In this document: one piece after another, positions 13,970 to 16,626 of the stretch
Position numbering within the stretch: position 1 is the first letter of the stretch
How the letters are laid out: each line of letters begins with the position of its first letter
Assembly (NCBI GenBank): GCA_041591915.1
Contig: JBFHRB010000038.1
Location: 1 to 16,626, forward strand
From: JBFHRB01 sp041591915
GTDB lineage: Bacteria > Actinomycetota > Nitriliruptoria > Nitriliruptorales > Nitriliruptoraceae
DNA: 16,626 nt
Reading direction: 5' to 3'
Position numbers and translations under genes: made by a program
The notes under the pieces: model-generated
Database searches by the model: none
The model's input: only the letters and a program-made list of their open reading frames with translations
Told to the model about the DNA's origin: nothing

Positions 13970-15054
13970 AGCGTCGCCACCTTTCGCCGCAGCACCAGCA
14001 GCCCGATGGCCAGCGAGACGAAGCACCACACGACGAGGGCGGCGAGGTCACCGGCGATGTCCCCGAAGCCGGCTCCCTCGGTGGTGATGCCGACGATGGC
14101 GTTGACGAGGCCGTAGGTCGGCAGCATCCGGACCCAGGCCGCCGCCGTGCCCGGGAACAGCACCGCGAAGGCCGGGACCGCCAGGGGCAGGACGAAGGCC
14201 ATGGCGTAGAAGATGATCCCGAGGAAGTCCTTGCCCGAGGAGCCGGCCAGCAGCCCGATCCCCGTGACGAGGACCGACCCGAGCAGGAGCGTGACGAGCA
14301 GCGGGCCCGTGCCGACCCCGAGCACGTCGAGCAGTGCCATGAGGAGGACGGCCTCGGCGAAGGCCAGCAGCGTGCCGAGGATCGTCTTGGCCGCGAGGAA
14401 GTCGACCAGCCGTGCGGGTGTCACGAGCAGCGCCACGACCGTGCGGCGCGAGATCTCGCCAGCGACCAGGGCGGCGAGGGCGAACACCTCGATCATCAGT
14501 GCGAAGAACACGAAGATCGGCCGGAAGCTCTCGCGCAACGTCACCTGGTCGCCGGCGCGGTCACGGCCCACCACGACCTCGGTGAGTCCTGGCACATCAG
14601 CGGGCGGGGGTGTCCCGGCGATCGCGAAGGCCAGCTCGGACGCGAACCCGCCGATGGCATCGCGAACCTCGGCGGGCGCCTCGCCCGGGACGTACAGCGT
14701 GACGACGGGCCGGGCGCCGGCGCGCACGTCCGCGATGAAGCCTTCGGGGATCGCGAGCCCGGCGACGAGATCGCCGTCGCCGGCTTCGAGGGCCGAGGCG
14801 AGGGCTTCCTCGGTGGAGAACGTCGTCACCGCGAGGCCCTGTTCGGGAGCACCCGCGAGCGCCGTGCCCAGGACGTCCTCGAGGCCGGGCGCGTGCAACC
14901 CGAGCTTGAGCGACTCGTCCACGGTGTCGGGCAGCAGCCAGTAGACGATCACGTAGAACGCGATCCCGATGACGGTGAGCGTCATCCAGAGGCGATCGCG
15001 AGAGAAGGCCCACAGGTCCTTCTTGAGGATCGCCCAGACGACGCGGCCGTTCAT
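13966..15054 (-). CDS. ABC-2 type exporter permease (first permease)
   Basis: This 362-residue membrane subunit has the same layout as the next gene's product but a different sequence, so the exporter is probably a heterodimer. It has one N-terminal helix (about 23-42), an extracytoplasmic domain to about 180, then five or six helices. GEISRRTVVALLVTPARLVD (195-214 approximately) is the coupling segment after the second helix. The ATG at 15054 overlaps the ATPase stop (TGATG). A GTG one codon earlier is also possible. There is no clear Shine-Dalgarno site, which fits translational coupling. The C-terminus is basic (LRRKVATL) and cytoplasmic. Confidence 0.9.
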   Translation of the reverse strand: MNGRVVWAILKKDLWAFSRDRLWMTLTVIGIAFYVIVYWLLPDTVDESLKLGLHAPGLEDVLGTALAGAPEQGLAVTTFSTEEALASALEAGDGDLVAGLAIPEGFIADVRAGARPVVTLYVPGEAPAEVRDAIGGFASELAFAIAGTPPPADVPGLTEVVVGRDRAGDQVTLRESFRPIFVFFALMIEVFALAALVAGEISRRTVVALLVTPARLVDFLAAKTILGTLLAFAEAVLLMALLDVLGVGTGPLLVTLLLGSVLVTGIGLLAGSSGKDFLGIIFYAMAFVLPLAVPAFAVLFPGTAAAWVRMLPTYGLVNAIVGITTEGAGFGDIAGDLAALVVWCFVSLAIGLLVLRRKVATL

Positions 15055-15998
15055 CACACGAGCCCGCGGCCGGCGAGCTGGACGAAGATGTCCTCGAGCG
15101 TCGCCTCGTCCGTGTGCACGGTCAGGAGCCCCTCCCGCGCCACCGCGTCGCGCACGCGATCGGCCGCGCCGTCGTCATCCAGGCCGATGACCTCCTCCTC
15201 GACGGCATCGCCGACGCGTCGGCGCACGCGGACGCTGCGCTGGCCGTACTCGAGCTTGAGGCTCTCCGGCGTGTCCATCGCGATGACGCGCCCCTCGTCG
15301 ATGAACGCGACCCGGTCGCTGAGGTCGTCGGCCTCGTGCATGTCGTGGGTCGTCAGGACCACGGCGGCACCGCGCCGGGCCTCGTCGCGGATCAGCTCGC
15401 GGACAGCCCGCGCCGACACGGGATCGAGGCCGTCCGTCGGTTCGTCGAGGAAGAGCACGTCGGGGCGGTTCACGAGCGCCCGCGCCACCATCAGGCGCTG
15501 CCGCATGCCCTTCGAGTAGTCCGCGACCCGATCCTCGCCACGGTCCCGCAGGTCGACCCGTTCGAGCAGCGCGTCCGTGTCGACCTCGGTGCCGAACAGC
15601 TCGGCGAAGAACCGAAGGTTGGCGATGCCGGTCATCTCCTCGTAGAGGTTCTTCTCCTCGAAGACGACGCCCATCCGGGCCTGGACCTCGTTGCGACGTT
15701 TCGGCATGCCCATGCCGAGCACCTCGATCGTCCCGGCATCCGGCACGAGCTGGCCGGTGAGCATCTTGATCGTGGTCGACTTCCCGGCCCCGTTGGGTCC
15801 GAGGAAGCCCAGCACCTCGCCCGGCTGCACCTCGAAGCTGATCCCGGCCACGGCGGGCGACCCGTCGTACGCGAAGGCGATCGCGTGCGCTCGGATCGCC
15901 GGGTCGTCGCGCGCCGGGTCGTGCCGCTGGTGGTGGTCGTGCCCGTGATCGTGCCCATGATCGTGGTCGTGCCCGTGGACCGCGGCCGTGTCCGCCAC
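15054..15998 (-). CDS. ABC exporter ATPase with His-rich N-terminal tail
   Basis: This 314-residue cytoplasmic ATPase powers the two permeases encoded after it. The motifs are Walker A GPNGAGKST (67-75), signature YSKGMRQR (161-168), Walker B VLFLDEP (181-187) and H-loop His218. The Q-loop position reads VFEEKNLYEE, with Glu114 where Gln is usual. A C-terminal extension (about 250-314) is typical of NatA-type exporter ATPases. The striking part is residues 8-26: an HGHDHDHGHDHGHDHH-type tail with ten histidines in 19 residues, ahead of the normal domain start at about 34. Such tails bind nickel, zinc or similar metals in other proteins. GTG is supported by GAGGT a few bases upstream. The gene is first in a three-gene operon. 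Confidence 0.93.
   Translation of the reverse strand: MADTAAVHGHDHDHGHDHGHDHHQRHDPARDDPAIRAHAIAFAYDGSPAVAGISFEVQPGEVLGFLGPNGAGKSTTIKMLTGQLVPDAGTIEVLGMGMPKRRNEVQARMGVVFEEKNLYEEMTGIANLRFFAELFGTEVDTDALLERVDLRDRGEDRVADYSKGMRQRLMVARALVNRPDVLFLDEPTDGLDPVSARAVRELIRDEARRGAAVVLTTHDMHEADDLSDRVAFIDEGRVIAMDTPESLKLEYGQRSVRVRRRVGDAVEEEVIGLDDDGAADRVRDAVAREGLLTVHTDEATLEDIFVQLAGRGLV
15921..15977 (-). repeat. Short in-frame repeats coding the His-Asp-Gly tail
   Basis: On the plus strand the region is a run of degenerate 6-base units (cgtggt, cgtgcc, cgtgat and relatives) that code for alternating His-Asp and His-Gly pairs at the start of the ABC ATPase. It probably grew by slippage and could vary in length between strains. 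Confidence 0.7.
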
Positions 15999-16073
15999 TG
16001 GGACCTCACGTGTCGACAGCCAGTCGAGCGTACGCCCGGGCGGGGAGGTCCGGCTGGGAACGGGCGACCCGCT

Positions 16074-16099
16074 CTGGCTGGGCCCTTCGGCACGGCCAG
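16074..16099. terminator. Imperfect hairpin between aldehyde dehydrogenase and ABC operon
   Basis: CTGGC (16074-16078) pairs with GCCAG (16095-16099) around an inner GCC/GGC stem with a short loop. It lies in the 115-base gap after the aldehyde dehydrogenase-like stop and before the ABC ATPase. There is no T-run. Apart from the GAGGT ribosome site, the rest of this gap shows nothing I recognise. Confidence 0.2.
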
Positions 16100-16113
16100 G
16101 CCGCGCCCGCCGG

Positions 16114-16626
16114 TCAGGCGCGGAGGCCGTCGATGACGATGCCCGGGAGTTGCTTCCAGTCGGCGTTGCCCTCGAGCAGGGTGAGCTTGCGGGCCATGGC
16201 CGGGAAGGTCTTGGCGTCGTAGCTCATCGGCGGCTTCTTGCCGAGCATCCACGGGGCCTGCACCACGGTCTTCTGCGGCGAACCGATGAGGTAGGTGTTG
16301 TTGACCACGCCCTGTCCGGACTGGATGTCCGTGCGCGTGTGGCCCGGGAACCCGCCCCACGTCGTCGAGCCCATGCCGTAGCTCACGGCAGCCCACACGT
16401 TGATGCCGATCGAGCCGTACCGCAGGTCGCGGACGGCACGGTCGACGGCCGCCTCGATCTCGACGTCCTTGAGCTGCTTGGGGTGAACGAGCATGGTGGC
16501 CGACAGCGTCCCCCACAGCGCCTCGTTGGCGAACTCCGTCGCGTGGAACAGGAACGCGGCCACGTCGGCGTCGACGTCGAGGGCGACCTCGGCGAACAGC
16601 CCCTGCCACGCCTCGACGCGGAACGC
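16114..16626 (-). CDS. Aldehyde dehydrogenase-like protein, C-terminal part (5' end cut by window edge)
   Basis: The last 170 codons are visible, open to the right edge. AFRVEAWQGLFAEVAL at the start resembles the stretch after the catalytic region of aldehyde dehydrogenases. FATEF-like FHATEFANEALWGTLSATML, LRYGSIGINVWAAVSYGMG and TTWGGFPGHTRTDIQSG match the C-terminal part of an actinobacterial branch of that superfamily. That branch ends with a tail about 60 residues long containing VNNTYLIGSPQKTVVQAPW. The catalytic Cys and Glu and the NAD site lie outside the window, so activity cannot be judged. It would oxidise an aldehyde to a carboxylic acid with NAD(P). It is followed, after 115 bases, by the ABC exporter operon on the same strand, and need not be linked to it. 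Confidence 0.65.
   Translation of the reverse strand, partial: AFRVEAWQGLFAEVALDVDADVAAFLFHATEFANEALWGTLSATMLVHPKQLKDVEIEAAVDRAVRDLRYGSIGINVWAAVSYGMGSTTWGGFPGHTRTDIQSGQGVVNNTYLIGSPQKTVVQAPWMLGKKPPMSYDAKTFPAMARKLTLLEGNADWKQLPGIVIDGLRA

Noticed and set aside
13768..15519. A 583-codon plus-strand frame over the ABC operon.
   Set aside because: It is antisense to three clear ABC genes and its translation is a low-complexity Arg/Asp/Glu/Gln mixture.
1..16626. tRNA, rRNA, CRISPR array, insertion sequence or prophage.
   Set aside because: No array of direct repeats, no transposase or integrase motifs, and no cloverleaf with a T-arm was seen. Intergenic gaps are too short to hide an rRNA gene.

Overview
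The window is 16.6 kb of very GC-rich, almost fully coding DNA. All gaps between genes are under about 120 bases, GTG starts are common, and stops and starts often overlap. Together with three cell-wall-binding type 2 repeats on a secreted protease, an actinobacterial-style PPDK and a thioredoxin-like/MerB protein, this suggests a chromosomal segment of a high-GC actinomycete. It is possibly a deep lineage such as Nitriliruptoria/Euzebyales or Acidimicrobiia, which is inference only. I see no rRNA, tRNA, CRISPR array, insertion sequence or phage gene.

Left block, 1-7921, all minus strand, read right to left. It starts with hutI (imidazolonepropionase), followed by a 239-residue two-helix membrane protein of unknown role and a short-chain dehydrogenase. 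Then come pyruvate phosphate dikinase, a secreted matrixin-like zinc protease carrying three wall-binding repeats, and a Tat-type lipoprotein with a metallo-beta-lactamase fold that runs off the left edge. The first three genes are tightly spaced (23 and 35 bases) and probably form an operon. The last three have gaps of 69-107 bases and may have their own promoters.

Middle block, 7984-11414. A MiaE-type tRNA hydroxylase (plus) runs convergently, 1 base apart, into a CHAD-domain polyphosphate-binding protein (minus). Divergent from the CHAD gene are an MFS transporter and a UlaG-like metallo-beta-lactamase hydrolase joined by an ATGA overlap.

Mercury block, 11404-12828. A thioredoxin-like/MerB fusion (minus) and a MerR-family regulator (plus) diverge from a 75-base region. 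That region carries a textbook MerR operator: a perfect 7-base inverted repeat inside a 20-base promoter spacer. All MerB catalytic residues are present, but no merA, merT or merP lies in the window.

Right block, 12854-16626, all minus. A three-gene ABC-2 exporter (ATPase, permease, permease) is joined by overlapping stops and starts. Its ATPase has an unusual His-Asp-Gly N-terminal tail with ten histidines in 19 residues. The C-terminal part of an aldehyde-dehydrogenase-like enzyme enters from the right edge.

Most of this is housekeeping or accessory metabolism. The best candidates for something little described are the mercury module, the His-tailed exporter beside it, the wall-anchored protease, and three genes that look leaderless.
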